From Isoetes taiwanensis (Eukaryota; Streptophyta; Lycopodiopsida; Isoetales; Isoetaceae), in NCBI GenBank assembly GCA_021234155.1, contig JAJEKV010000005.1:24811584-24875583 (forward strand): a stretch of 64,000 bases of DNA. The letters are read 5' to 3'. Positions within the stretch are counted from its first letter, which is position 1. Each line of letters begins with the position of its first letter. Both the position numbers and the translations under genes were made by a program. The notes beneath the pieces were generated by a model. The model was given only the letters and a program-made list of their open reading frames with translations, searched no databases and was not told the origin of the DNA. This document shows positions 1 through 11,413 of this stretch, piece by piece.

Positions 1-451
1 CGCTCTTCGTCCACATCTGTAGCTGCTGAAACTGCCAAATCCTTTGCAGTTGGTCCATTAAAAAGGCTTGTCCAAATTTTCCTGCAGCGTATTTTTTTGT
101 TCAATTTAAAAAATACGTATTTACAACGTTTTTTAATCGTTTGAAGAAATACGAGAAATACGTATGTTGTTACCTAGGATCTAACTTTTCAATAGCGTGC
201 TGCTTCATGCTGCTGCAGTCTGTTGTGATTTGTTTCTGCTTCTATCTTACTACTGAGCCTTGAGTTTGAAATGATTAACCAAAACTTGATAATTCCTGGT
301 CAAACCATTAGGTGCATACACAATCAAGGCAACATCGTCCAATTACCTCCAGCTGCAGAATGTTTTTTCCTTTTAGAACTTTGAGTTGTTGAAGATAATC
401 CCTTATATTAGGACAATTCTCAAGCCCGAGATCATTCGTTTATCCTTGAAT
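1..451. other. No gene recognised
   Basis: I see no coding region, RNA gene or clear repeat here. The sequence is AT-rich and lies 3' (in minus-strand terms) of a decayed copia-type gag fragment, so it may be retroelement-derived, but no motif supports that. Confidence 0.4.
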
Positions 452-780
452 TCAGATTCGCTGTCGCACTCCCTCATAAATACAGGTTTCTGGCAAGAAA
501 CTAAAAGCTTTTGAAAAAATCTTGAAGACTCGAATATCCCTTTGAAAATCTGTGGAAATACAAGTTTTAAGATGATTGAGTGCCACAAAAAATCTTTCTT
601 TTATCTCTGCTGTAACTGGATTCCAGTGTGCAAGGAAAACATCTCCAACATCTCTCAGATTGAGATTCATTTCAAAAGCATCTCTCCAAGTATATCAATT
701 ATCAACGTCTAAAACTGGATGAATAGAACACTTTCATGGATCGCCACTGGATCCCATGATGCTGTCAGTTTTCAAATAGA
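452..780 (-). pseudogene. Decayed Ty1/copia-type gag N-terminal fragment
   Basis: Read on the minus strand, this stretch encodes a decayed relative of the peptide at 3088-3235. The shared core is PVLDxDNxxTWRDAF followed by NLNLxDxGxxxxR-like residues. The motif resembles the N-terminal domain of copia gag polyproteins (a '-LxGxNYxxW-' substrate-like motif). Stops interrupt it, for example just before the TWRDAF core. I infer a dead copia gag remnant rather than a host gene. The family call rests on the motif and on the second copy 2.6 kb away, which carries a zinc-knuckle-like segment. Confidence 0.5.
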
Positions 781-2851
781 ACCAATCCTTCGAATGCATT
801 TTGAATCTTGTTGTCGATTTACAGACTGAAGTCGAACTGAAACAGTTAGGGCGAAATTTCAAGTTCTGAGCAACCTTTACATGAAAACCAGCTCAAATCT
901 CGAGAGATAAAGAGAAATAGAGATAAAGAGAAATTTTCGCAAGAATCGACCAAGACTACAATCTTGAGCACTTTTTATGTAAGAACCAGCCCATCTAGGA
1001 AAGATGTGAAGAAATAAAGAAAGAAACAGCACAATTTAGAAAATTTAAGCAAAATCAACTCAAAATGCAAGATTCTTAAAAGGATTCGAAGAACTAACTA
1101 GAAAGTCCTCTGATCCGGAAGAAACATGGCTTAGAAACGCTTCCATTTCAAGTCTGATTCAGCTGTAAAATCTGGGGTTAAAATTCTCAATCCTTTGAAA
1201 ACTATGACAAAGCACCTGAATACTGACTTTCCTCTCATATCGCGGCTTTGATACTATAAAGAACTGCAGTAACCTTTATATGAAGATACAAAGCAAAGTG
1301 TCAAGTACGCGCCAGACTTTCCGGCCCTAGAGTGAACTCACAATAATAATCTAAAGTGAAGCGTCAATATGATGTCACCCTGCCTAGTCATCATAGCATG
1401 CATGCATGTAAACAGACTGCAAGTGACTGGAATGTAACGATCATGTGACTGGAATATGGAATATTCCAACAGTTTTTGCTCTAGGATCTTGCTGCTGTTT
1501 ACCTTTATTAGCCAGATCATGGCCTGCCTCAATAAAAATTCTTCAAATAGTGTAAGATGCTAGTAGGGTCAACATTCTGGCCATCAAAAACCAATACTTT
1601 ATTTATCAATAAAGCAGGTCTTCTCTTTTTTCAAATAGAATACATCTGAATAGAATCACCTTTTCTACATCATGCATAAACACCTGACAGAAGTCACTAA
1701 GACCTTCCACTTGTAAACTTCAGACAGCATTCAAGTGTATTATAAGCTTGTGCATTCACTTGTAATGCTCAGGTGTATTATAAGACGTCAACAAAGTAAA
1801 AGCTCATAATGACCTTGTTGACCTATGTTTTGCAGCCAAATAGGCAAACAATATGAGAAAGACACAAATAGGGACCCCTAGCCACAAACAATTTGTCACA
1901 AACGACCTGCTCGCCAGAGAAATGTTTCCATGTCCATTTTTGCATTTATCTTAATGCTCTTCGATAACGCGTCCATTTTTGGATTTATCTTAATCCACTT
2001 CAATAATGCACCCTATGATTTTACCCATGCCCAAAAGTACCATGATTTGCAGATAAATTATAAAAACCATCGGTGATATGACCTTAGGAAAGAATGTCTT
2101 GTATGCTGAGGTTTATGGTTATATTAAATGCTGAGAAGGGCGATGCCATTCATTCTTGCTTTCCCTCCGTCTTTCTTTCTGTCTTTGCCAATATTCAAGA
2201 TGCTCATCAATGGCTTGTTCATGACAAAATTAAACTCAAGGTTACTAAATACCTCATATGGGTACATACCTGTACGCCAGGTAGTGGAATTCCAACAGTA
2301 CCTGACCGCCTGTCTCCATGCAATGGATTTGAAAGGGCCATTCCAAACTGCAAAAGATCAAATGACAAGGGAGAGAAGGAACATATGAGTCAAAACATTT
2401 CGGCTACCATGATATTACAAATAATGATGCGATTATCCTAAAACTTTTTCAAAATCAATGATATATTAATTACCAATGCTATGGTTAGTGTGTAAACTAT
2501 GAGGTTTCATATAATTAATTGAACTAGAATGTGGTCTACTCTCTGTCAGGTCAGCTTATTATATCTTCTTTGCCAACTAAGAGAACCAATCTATAACTCC
2601 CTACACATGAAGCTGAAAACTGGTCATCTTTTTTCTCCCTTCAGCTTCATTTCTTCCATGAGCTTAAAGTTCTGGTTAGACCATCAGCTTTTGTGTCTTT
2701 ACATAGTAAAGGTTAACTATTTGCTCTTCACAGAAACAACTTGGATCCAGTGTTTGGATAGCACCTCAAATCTTTTGCAAGCAGGATTAAACTGAACAGC
2801 TGACGGAATTAAGAATGGTTGTCTGGACGACTGATTAAAATGCATTTGTCC
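781..2851. other. Intergenic, no gene recognised
   Basis: No protein family is recognisable in any frame; the small open frames have no motif. The only clear structure is a two-copy 39-bp tandem repeat at 1932-2009. Composition is AT-rich and typical of plant intergenic DNA. Confidence 0.4.
1932..2009. repeat. Two-copy 39-bp tandem repeat
   Basis: The units at 1932-1970 and 1971-2009 both begin GTCCATTTTT and then read G[CG]ATTTATCTTAAT. They differ at a handful of positions. This is an isolated tandem duplication without further copies on either side. Confidence 0.7.
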
Positions 2852-3414
2852 TTAATCTTTAAAGTATTGAGCAAGATCTTTTTGCAGTTGTCTGCAATTT
2901 CTTCGAACATGACCTTTCTTGCCACAGCACCAATGAAGAAAGGGTTGAGAAATTTGAGCAGAGACAACTTTAGATGGACCAGAACTTGTAGCAGATAAAG
3001 GACTCGATATCATTGGATTTGATGTTGGAAATCGACTGAACCTCTGAAAAATTAGTTGCTCAAATGTGATCATACCTTTATTTTCAACTACAGTGATAAA
3101 GTCCTTTCAAGAATCTCACCCAGATCCTTCAGATTAAGATTAGTTTGAAAGGCATCTCTCCAAGTACAATAATTGTCCCCATCTAAGACTGGATACTGGG
3201 AATATTGCCAGGGATCTTGACTGACTGGCATTGTCATGATCAAAATATACAGAAAAATGACAAATACTAAGGAAATTTGACAGATCAAGGGAGCAAGTTC
3301 AATCAGATACTTACAATCAATAAAATCTAGTGGATCTTGCCAAAAAGAACACTGATCTTTGGATAATAACTGAAAATAGTGGAAACAGAGGAATTCAATG
3401 ACCTGTTTTTGCAA
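2852..3414 (-). pseudogene. Ty1/copia gag fragment with degenerate zinc knuckle
   Basis: The minus strand carries two gag pieces. The upstream piece (about 3088-3235) has a PVLDGDNYCTWRDAF segment like copia gag N-termini and is paralogous to the fragment at 452-780. The downstream piece (2852-3073) ends with a zinc-knuckle-like run, HWCCGKKGHVRRNC. The expected CX2CX4HX4C pattern is present except that the first cysteine is replaced by histidine. The two pieces are in different frames, so the copy is broken. The usual role would be RNA binding and particle assembly of a copia element. Confidence 0.6.
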
Positions 3415-3469
3415 ATCTGCAAGAAATTCTTCAATCCCCAGTGTGAAAAGAAACTGGCGTGAACGATAC

Positions 3470-3740
3470 TGTTAGAATAGTATAATGTGATATATGTTGG
3501 ACATGTTAAGTCATTGTAACTTAATGTTGTACCCCATGGGACATTTTATATTAGCCCATGGGCCCCCCTCATTTTTATCTCTTTCCCTATTTGCCACCCA
3601 ACATGAGGACGTGGCACATATATATGTACCATCTCATGAGTTAGTGTAAGATACACAAGTTTCTTGTTCCTCCTTCGTTGCTTGCTGCGTCTCCTCCTCT
3701 CTCCATAGTGTTTTGCTGTTCAGATCATCTTCCCCACTCA
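3470..3740 (+). mobile_element. Copia-type LTR (271 bp), plus strand
   Basis: The segment starts TGTTAG and ends CACTCA, which fits the TG...CA rule, and 271 bp is a normal copia LTR length. Five bases after its end lies TGGTGTCAAAGC (3746-3757), a two-mismatch variant of the initiator-tRNA-Met primer site TGGTATCAGAGC. I therefore read this as the 5' LTR of a plus-strand copia element whose internal region is mostly deleted. The RT fragment at 3980-4204 on the same strand would be its remnant. No second LTR or target duplication was identified. Confidence 0.6.
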
Positions 3741-3959
3741 AGATTTGGTGTCAAAGCAGTGTTGCCAGCCTTGGGTGCTTCATTCTGTGCAAGAGATGAA
3801 GTATTTTGAGAAGGTTTTTCTGCCTTGTGAAAAACAGAGCCCTTGAGTGCAAAAATCTGAAAGATTTGTTGCAGCAGCTTGCATATTGCCTTGCATGATG
3901 AAGTTTTGCAGATTTGTGGCTTTGATTAGAAGAGGCTTGTGTTTTTTCACAATGGACAG

Positions 3960-4204
3960 CCTGGAAAAGGTGTTCATGAGTGAGAAGTTCTTGCCTAAAA
4001 GCGTTACACTACTTCTTGGGCATTGAAGTGCAGAAGGCTGCCAATGGAATCTTTATCTGTCGGAAAAAGTATGCAGCAGATTTACTAAGGAAATTTCATA
4101 TGGGGACTGCTAAATCAGCTTCTACGCCAATGAAGGTTGGCATTAAACTTTCTGCTCATGAGAAAGGTGCAAACTTATGTGATGCAACACTCTACAGGCA
4201 TTAG
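3960..4204 (+). pseudogene. Copia reverse transcriptase C-terminal fragment
   Basis: The plus-strand peptide contains LHYFLGIEVQ, then GIFICRKKYAADLLRKF, then STPM. This is the hallmark order of the C-terminal part of the copia RT domain (RVT_2: LxYFLGIEV, Q-KYxxDLLxxF, -TPM-). Only about 60 residues remain, and the catalytic YVDD region is missing. It lies about 220 bp downstream of a copia LTR on the same strand, so both probably belong to one heavily deleted element. Confidence 0.75.
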
Positions 4205-4479
4205 ATGGATCTATAGCTTTTCCTTGTATTAACTGGCTAGATTGCTGGATAAGACCAAGGTATGTCAAATTTATGCCAAGATCTGAATACCTTCCACAGA
4301 AAAGCCACTTTGACAGGTTCTTGCCAAGAAGCAACAACTGATCCAAAACAGATGGAGATTGGTTTGTTAAAAAGCCACTTCAAAACTGCCTCCACCAGAA
4401 CTTCCAACAAAAAACGTTCTATCCTCACCAAGGCATTCGAAAAGAAAAACGTCTAAATGCTAACTTCCGGCCATGCCTT

Positions 4480-4491
4480 ACTCTGATACCA
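4480..4491 (-). promoter_or_regulatory. Primer binding site (tRNA-iMet) of a minus-strand retroelement
   Basis: On the minus strand the bases read TGGTATCAGAGT. This matches 11 of the 12 bases of the common plant retroelement primer site complementary to initiator tRNA-Met. It directly abuts an LTR edge reading TGATAACA on the plus strand from 4492. The element would extend to the left on the minus strand, and its LTR to the right; I could not fix the LTR's right end. Confidence 0.6.
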
Positions 4492-4659
4492 TGATAACAT
4501 TGTGGATAACTAGAAAACTAACAAATATGCTAAACATAAATGCTTGACTATTCCTCCTATAAAGATGCCATATCAGCAACAGGCGTGCAGTGACAGGTCA
4601 GCAGTGTGAAATCGTCCTTGTCACTGTCACTGACACATAAGCATGACCAAAAGCCCAAT

Positions 4660-4960
4660 GTAACATAAGTGAAACATGAGAAACTACAACCTGCAAACCT
4701 TTCCTTGCCTCACCCTGCAAACTGCGCAATACTCCTGGAGACAAACCTCAAGAATGCACATGGCAAGTTTTTCTTGGCATCAATCTAAGCCAGCCTGCTG
4801 CAAACTACATTTGCCTCAGCTTATAAACTTCGCAAGTTTCTCCTGGCAACAAGCCTTAAGCACGCACATTACGAGCTTTTTCTGGCAACCACCCTAAGCC
4901 TGTGCAACGGCAAGCTTTTCCAAGCAACAAGCCTCACATGACCTTACTACTACCACTGCT
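4660..4960. repeat. Degenerate short repeats inside a probable LTR
   Basis: A loosely repeated motif of about 60 bp, GCAAG-TTTTTC-TGGCA followed by CAA-C-TAAGCC, occurs four to five times. Examples lie near 4740-4800, 4830-4860, 4868-4900 and 4910-4935. It sits to the right of the LTR edge at 4492, so it is probably internal LTR sequence rather than a gene. Confidence 0.4.
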
Positions 4961-6316
4961 TGAGAAAGTCTGACTTATGGAAAAAGAAATTGATATGAAC
5001 CTTTGATTATTTTCTTGGACATGGCCTGTTGTTAACTTCCTTTTCTTACACGTCATCCTATGCTTGGCCCAACCAGTATTGGACTCTGACTGGTGGAAAG
5101 ACACATGTCCCATTGAATGCCATGCCTTATTTGGGGGGATTTAACTAGATATCCAGGTTTTACAACAAAGCCATCAGCTAAAATCTTCCCTTTATGGGAA
5201 ATCCTGTGGGTAGGACTTAGCCAAGTGTATGAGACAAATGTTCCAAATCCACATCAAATAGGCTGTTAATATGCTGCTGAATAAGCTTCAGACTAGGAGC
5301 TGATAAACTTATTGAATGGCAGAAGAGAGTTTGATTGCACAGAAATAGAGTCACTTTGTCAAACTCTAGAGTTGATATTATCTGGATGAAATTTGCATGG
5401 CAAATTGAGATTGCAAAAGCAGCAGTGGCTCATAAACAAGCTAGTGGAGATAATTTTAATGGCGGTCGGAATGCTGTAGGCTCCTTCATAGGTTCTAGCA
5501 ATTTTTTATATGTAGTGATGATATGAACCTGACAATGGATGCTTTTGTCTCTTATAGAGCTGCTGACAACCGTTACAACCAGATTCTTGTGCAAGCCACA
5601 GATTGCAGATTTATCTCCTGAAGGAGCCTGGATCTCGCTCTATGACAATCATTGGGACCTGCCTTCTTTCGTATGGGGGAGAAGCTGATTGAACAGATTC
5701 ATCCAATTTGGCCCGATGTCTTTGTACCTGAGTGGTCAGAAATTCTATGGCTAGCACACCCTTCTGATGCACCTGATGCTTACCCACCTGGGCAAGGTTT
5801 TGTGGCAGGGGCACTGGTACTTAAACCTCTTCAGATGCTGGCCCCTCCTACAGTCAGATTTCCCCCACTCATCAACCTTCCTATACCTCCATATCCCACT
5901 CTTTGCGCCTCCACCACCCCTGCGTTTATCACACAAATCTTATCCTCCGCCACCACCACCCCCACCCCATCCATCGAGAAAAACTTCTTAGAATTTGTTG
6001 ATGTTAAAAAACAGAAAGCAAATTACATTGAAGACGCCTTGGCGGCTGTCTTTATGCAGGTGCTCCTACTAATTAATCTTCCTAGATGGATTGTAAACAA
6101 GGTGGTTGCCTCTATGCAGACAAGGCTATGGTTCTTATGCAGATGCCTTTACTAACTAGCCCAGACGGTAAATAGAAAAGCCAGAATTTAGATCTCTTTC
6201 ATCAATTGTGTGCCTAATGCTTTCCGTGAAATATATTTACGAAATGTTGTTGGAGACAGCTGTGCTGTGAATACTATTGTCTACACCAGACCACTGATAA
6301 GAAATGACTTACTCAC
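4961..6316. other. No gene recognised; two unexplained open frames on plus strand
   Basis: Open frames at 5335-5526 and 5652-6155 on the plus strand encode peptides I do not recognise; the second is proline-rich and followed by repeat-like sequence. A pyrimidine/CCA-rich run lies near 5940-5985. The missing 3' exons of the AAE13-like gene should lie to the left of 6317 on the minus strand, but I could not find them here. Confidence 0.35.
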
Positions 6317-9300
6317 TTCAGTCATTCCATATCTTTCAAGAAGGCGGTGCTTTGTGATTATTTCCCACCTATTCATTATTGGTTGGGGAAGAGCGGATGA
6401 ACCACACATCTGCAATTAAAAAAAAAAACGTGTTTATCAGTAATAATACAGTACAAGTAAAGCAACCCAAAATGAGTCAAGATCCTTATCATTAAGCGTA
6501 GTTTGTGAGCAGCTGAAGCACACTTCTCCTGAGATAGTGGGTCCATGTTATCATAACCTTGTATCAGTCTCACATACATCGTAGGCACCTACAGCAATTG
6601 CAAGGCTGAGAACTTCTCAAAAAGTAAAGAAACATCCTTAAACAAGATTACACACCCCAGTAAACACTGTAATGGCATCAACAGTTTTTGGTTTTCCATG
6701 AGGATATGATTCGCACCATCGTTGCCAAATGCCTCTTACACTGAATTTTGGAAGAAATTCCACCTTGGAAAACACTATAAACTTTCAGAAATTGTGCACT
6801 CTAAAGATAGTCACATAGAACATTAATAGCTTACCACAGCTCCTGCATGAAAGGGTGCCAGCAAAGCATTGAAAAGACCGTGAACATGTGAATATGTCAA
6901 GGAGCATTTCAGTCAATTAACCATAGCATTATCCCTAAATAAGTTTGAGAACAAGGATATGATGTAGAGGAAGACAGTGAAGAAAACGATCCTTTGAAGA
7001 ATACCCCCATGCCTTAGCTAGCATGGCAACCTTTCTTATATGCAAGAAGAAAAAGTAAGAAGAAAATATCCTTGACTGCTTCACTTCCCATTTGAAAATG
7101 GCAATATACCTGAGAAGCCATACCACCATGTGTGTGCACTACGCCCTTTGGCCTGCCAGTGGTCCCACTGGTGTATATTATCAAACCTGCTTTATGGTCT
7201 GCAAAGAGGAAGGGACATGCTAAAGTTAGATCTTGCAACTCAAGTGCACTCTGAGCCCAGAAACATTACCTTCAACCTCCATTAGCGGAGAAAATTGCTT
7301 CATAAAATTTTCATCTATGTCTGGGAGGTCTGAGTCTAAAGCAGAGAAGTCCATGGAGGGTACGGGAGGAAGGACAAAAAGATCTGCAGAACATTTCCGA
7401 CAAATGTTTTCAAACTGCCCTGTATATTCTTCAGTGACCATAATAATTGACACCTCCTGCATTGTTTTAAGAAATGGGAGCTTACAATAATGTAACTATA
7501 ACAGTATACGAAACAGCATAATTTCCATGTGGAGTAATAAATCCAGAATGCCATTTACCATTTATTCCAAAAACAAATTTTTCTAACTTCCAACACTGAA
7601 AGTGCTTCCCTAGAATAAAAGAAAAATAGGATCCAGCCCAAGAAGGCAGCAGATTCCTTTGGACGTCTACAATGAACCTAACAGGTGAAATTCTTGCAGA
7701 CATAACAGCTTCACCATCAACTTTAAATTCTTTATGCATCGACGCCAGAAATGTTAAATTTTATGCAATTATTTCTTAGCACCACCAAGCATTTCTGCCA
7801 ATGCAAGCCAAAGACCAAATTTGTTGCATCCTAAAACGTTACACAGAAAATCCCCAACGTTCCACATGCCGGCAAGGCATAGATATACATTTTTTTGATT
7901 GAGTATTTAATCAAGTAAGAAATTTTTCTTAACATCCTAAAAGCCAACACTAGATGCTTCCCCTAGTGAAAGGGAAAATATAGAAAATCTGCTCAAATTT
8001 TACCTGTGGATGCAATACTCTTACTCTTCCACCAACTTTGAATTTCAATGTGCATTTTATAGTTGAGTTAAGGGTTGCTTAAGACATTCTCCTTGTAAAA
8101 TCAACGTATTTTACCATTGAAACCAGGGTAATGATCTGCGTGCTCTACTTTCCACTCAAAAAGAATCGTGCAAGTTTTAAGTGACACATTTGGCATTGGT
8201 GCTGTTTATCAATGTATTCCTTCTTTTCTGAATGTTTTCCTGATTTTGCTTTATGGCCATGTGGAGCTTGCTAAGAAATCTGCGGGTAAATTACCTCCAC
8301 TGTGTTATATTCCTTCACAAGAATTGAATTGCATCTGCCCAAGGGCTTCTTGGCAATCTCTAGAACTTAAAATTTACAATATCCCTTTGTTTGCAATATC
8401 CCTAGCAGGAAATGGGTAGGCCATGACAAAAAACTTAATCATCATGGCCTTCTCTTCACCGATAGAGGAGGTTTGATTCAAAACTAGCTCTCCACAAACA
8501 TCATCTGAACAAGTCCATTTCTTTCACTCAACCAATTCGATACTCCCAGTAGCTCACGGATGTTGAAATTGAAGTTTGCAATGCAGAGAATACTAATTCT
8601 AACTAAATTAAATATATGAATCATGTCTGTTTCTGGCACAACCACTCCCTTGTTGCCTTGTTAAACCGCTGTGTGTGAGATGATCACTCCACAATATAAT
8701 CAAATACCCATAACCGGAAAACCAGGCAGCTGACCTCAACAACGCCCCAACAATGCTACGGTCATAGCTTTTAAGCATGGGATGGACTTTGTGCTCTAAG
8801 TGACCTGAGACAAAGTTGATGAATGTGGCACATGGAAGATGCATAATTCACCTGCAAGTTTGAAACCAGTGCATAATATTTGATGTATTGCTGATAAACA
8901 TGGTGCAAATTTATATCAAATTAAACATTTGAAAAATAAGACGAGCGATGGCATATAATCTTTGCAAAAAAAGATAGAATTATAAAAAGCAAATCAAGCT
9001 TACCTGAGATCGCGCAAGAAAAAAGAAAAGAAAATACTTCAAACTATTCAATAGCTAAATATAACATTTGGCTAATCAAATAACAAGACGTTTGTTATAG
9101 TTATAAAATGACGTTATAAGAGCATAACTAAACTAGTTGAAAGAGAGAGACCGCATCTTGAATGACGTGCATAAGCTCTGCTTCCGGATAGTTCAAGGCC
9201 AACGGAACTGCAACCGCACCACCAAGCCAAGTAACGTACAAGCTCACTACAAATTCAGCGCATGGCTTTGTCATAATGCCTATGCGAGCTCCATCGAGGG

Positions 9301-9553
9301 GCCTCGATTGTAGCTTACACGATGAGGCAAATTTTTCCCCTTTTGAGGCCGTCCCAACTGTTGTGTCATTACAAACCACCACGGGTGCAGATTTGGAATT
9401 TTTGGACTCTAATTTGCCTAGTAAATTCCAAGCCGAGAGGAGCAGCTGGCCGTAGCTGTGACTTCGTCCAGCTGCAGATAAAGCTGTTGATTTTCTGCCT
9501 CCTAGAGCTAGCTTTGCCGCATTTCTTATTACTTCCATTTCGGTGACCTTCAA
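6317..9553 (-). CDS. AAE13: AAE13-like malonyl-CoA synthetase gene, 5' part (8 exons)
   Basis: Eight minus-strand exons join into one open frame of 367 codons: 9152-9553, 7270-7456, 7110-7198, 6961-7030, 6835-6887, 6656-6763, 6490-6588 and 6317-6409. Every phase matches. The protein follows plant AAE13, an ATP-dependent malonate:CoA ligase of the ANL superfamily. Recognisable segments are VPLALNYPEAEL, the ATP-binding P-loop YTSGTTGRPKG, HCLPLHHVHGLFNAL, EFLPKFS-GIW, VPTMY-RLIQGY and LLERYGMTE. Introns 2-7 are only 67-80 nt. One is U12 type, and one has a non-canonical AT donor. The start was taken at 9553; 9538 is an alternative. The C-terminal third (adenylation hinge and lysine domain) was not found to the left, so the gene is truncated or continues outside the window. 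Open phases favour a functional origin. Confidence 0.85.
6888..6960 (-). other. U12-type AT-AC intron (73 nt)
   Basis: On the minus strand the intron starts ATATCCTTG, the minor-spliceosome 5' site. It has TCCTTGAC 10-17 nt from its end, the U12 branch-point consensus, and ends CAC. Removing it joins CAT-C and AT-GTT-CAC into His-His-Val-His. This restores the HHVHGLFNAL segment conserved in AAE13 proteins. No GT-AG alternative keeps that peptide. Confidence 0.85.
7457..9151 (-). other. Long first intron of the AAE13-like gene
   Basis: This 1.7-kb intron begins GTCTCT and ends TGCAG. It contains two related blocks, near 7600-7745 and 7930-8050, each with CCA-CAACTTT-AATTC. I assign no function to its short open frames. 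All other introns of the gene are under 100 nt, so this one probably accumulated insertions. Confidence 0.6.
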
Positions 9554-9609
9554 AGAATTGGCGATGCATGGCTAATAATGTTAGGCCGGGGTTTTACCAA
9601 AATAGAGTC

Positions 9610-10475
9610 ACGGTGGTCGTATTTCCAAAAGTCGCATATTTCATTAAATATCGCATATTTCATTAAATTATGTTGTTTGGCCACCTATTATCTTAAAAGG
9701 AAATCACTTTTTCCAGTCACATATTTCATCAAATGATATTTGGCCACCTATTATCTTAAAAAGAAATCACTTTTTTACTATGATTCGAAATAGGTTTTAG
9801 GCTCTTTTTCCACTGCAGTCGCAAAATATGGCTGTCATATACCATATACGATACCATTTGTGACTCCATGGCTAAAAATGAGACACATCAATTTAAACTT
9901 ATTTTTTCACTGCATAGTAGTCATAAAATATGACACCACTAAAATAGTAGTGGAAAACCATGCAAAAATAAGACATGTAAGGCTAGGTGTCTTATTTTAT
10001 GGCGAGGGAAATCCCCCGGAATAAAATAAATAAGATCCATTTACATTTAAAATGGTATCCAAACCTATTCCGAACCTAAATAAGACATGTCTTATTTTTA
10101 TAGTGGAAAAGTGATTTTCTTTTAGGACAATAGGTGACCAAACATCATCTGTTAAAATATGTGAGTTTTAGAAATAAGACTACCGTGGAAAAAGGGCGTT
10201 AGATTGTAAATGGAGTCTTATTTTATTCCGGGAGATTTCCCCTCTATAAAATAAGACACCTAATCTTATTTGAAACTATAACTAAAAATAAGATGTGTCT
10301 TATTTTTTCATAGTTTTCCACTAGTATTTTGGTAGTGTCATATGACTACCATGCAGTGGGAAAACAAGTTTAAATTTGTATGTCTCGTTTTAGCCCTGGA
10401 GTCACAAATGGTTTCATATATTGTATATGATAGCCATATTTTGCAACTACTGTGACAAAAGGGCCTAAGATATTT
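9610..10475. repeat. Foldback / long inverted-repeat element
   Basis: The left arm (about 9795-10030) begins TAGGCTCTTTTTCCACTGCAG. It reappears inverted at about 10200-10472, where it ends ACAAAAGGGCCTAAG. Each arm is about 240-270 bp and shares blocks such as GCAAAATATGGCT, CATTTGTGACTCCA and GGTGTCTTATTTTAT. A second inverted pair surrounds it: 9610-9790, with the CACCTATTATCTTAAAA block duplicated, against 10098-10190. It has no ORF. The structure suits a non-autonomous foldback or MITE-like DNA transposon, possibly one inserted in another, about 60 bp upstream of the AAE13-like start codon. Confidence 0.7.
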
Positions 10476-11413
10476 ACGCGGCGAGCTTTGCTGCCACCAA
10501 ATCTTCGTTGTTAATGTAAAAACAATTTAGATAAAATTCTGCCCTCGTGTCCAATAGCGCCATGCCACGTGGCATACATTCAAACCCTGAATGTGAACAC
10601 TTTTTCTTCTCTGTTTCTTCCTGCGGCCACGTTTCTTGGCTGTTCTGGCTATTTTACACACAAATCAGAGATCTACCAGCCATTCTCGGCGAGCAATTCC
10701 GAAGATCTACCCCGCCTTCTCATGCCTTTACCCTGATTTTGAAGGTTTTAATGTCACATAATTTTATTTAAATTGTTTCCACGTTACAAAAATGCTGTTT
10801 TAGGCAACATTCTGGCATGCCAACCACCCGGGTGTATCAACTATATATATGGATACGCCACGTCCATTAATGAAGTTACAAAAAAACCCTCCGTATACGG
10901 AATTTGTTCTAGAAAAACCCCATATCATACGTTCCATCGATTTCAACTTTTCCCTATCCCATATTGTATCTATATGATATGGTTTTCTTAATATTGATGA
11001 ACCCACTTCGTATAAATATAAATATGCATCATAGACAAACATGCCCCTTGTACAAATATGACAACCGTATGATAGAAAAATGTATTCAACTCTTCATGAT
11101 CCAATTAAAAAACAATTTTATTGTATAAAATTGTTTTTTAAATCAACATGAAAGAGACCTCTAAAAGCATGAATTAATATAAGACAAATGTTTATTAAGT
11201 CTAATAGAACACTCCATCCCTCTCCATTTTTATAATAGATCACCTATGCCACACCACTTTTCATGAGCAACCTAAATTTTAGATATGCTTTCAAGTTAGT
11301 TTCAAATTAATAAAATAATGGTAAAAACAATTAGAAGAAATAAAAAACCCACACCTTCCATAGTCAAATGTATGGTGCTGCCTTTATCCGTCCTTTTGCT
11401 TTCCTTTATCAAC
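10476..11413. other. AT-rich intergenic DNA
   Basis: No gene is recognisable. The one notable structure is the 37-bp perfect hairpin at 11105-11141, described separately. Confidence 0.4.
11105..11141. repeat. Perfect 17-bp stem palindrome
   Basis: Seventeen bases (TTAAAAAACAATTTTAT) are followed by a TGT loop and then their exact reverse complement. It is AT-only apart from one G-C pair per arm. It could be a small cruciform, a MITE remnant end or a terminator-like hairpin. Nothing nearby assigns it a role. Confidence 0.7.

Noticed and set aside
4492-4960. Complete copia LTR right of the primer site at 4480-4491
   Set aside because: The left edge is clear, but I could not locate a convincing CA end or a partner LTR, so only the edge is reported.
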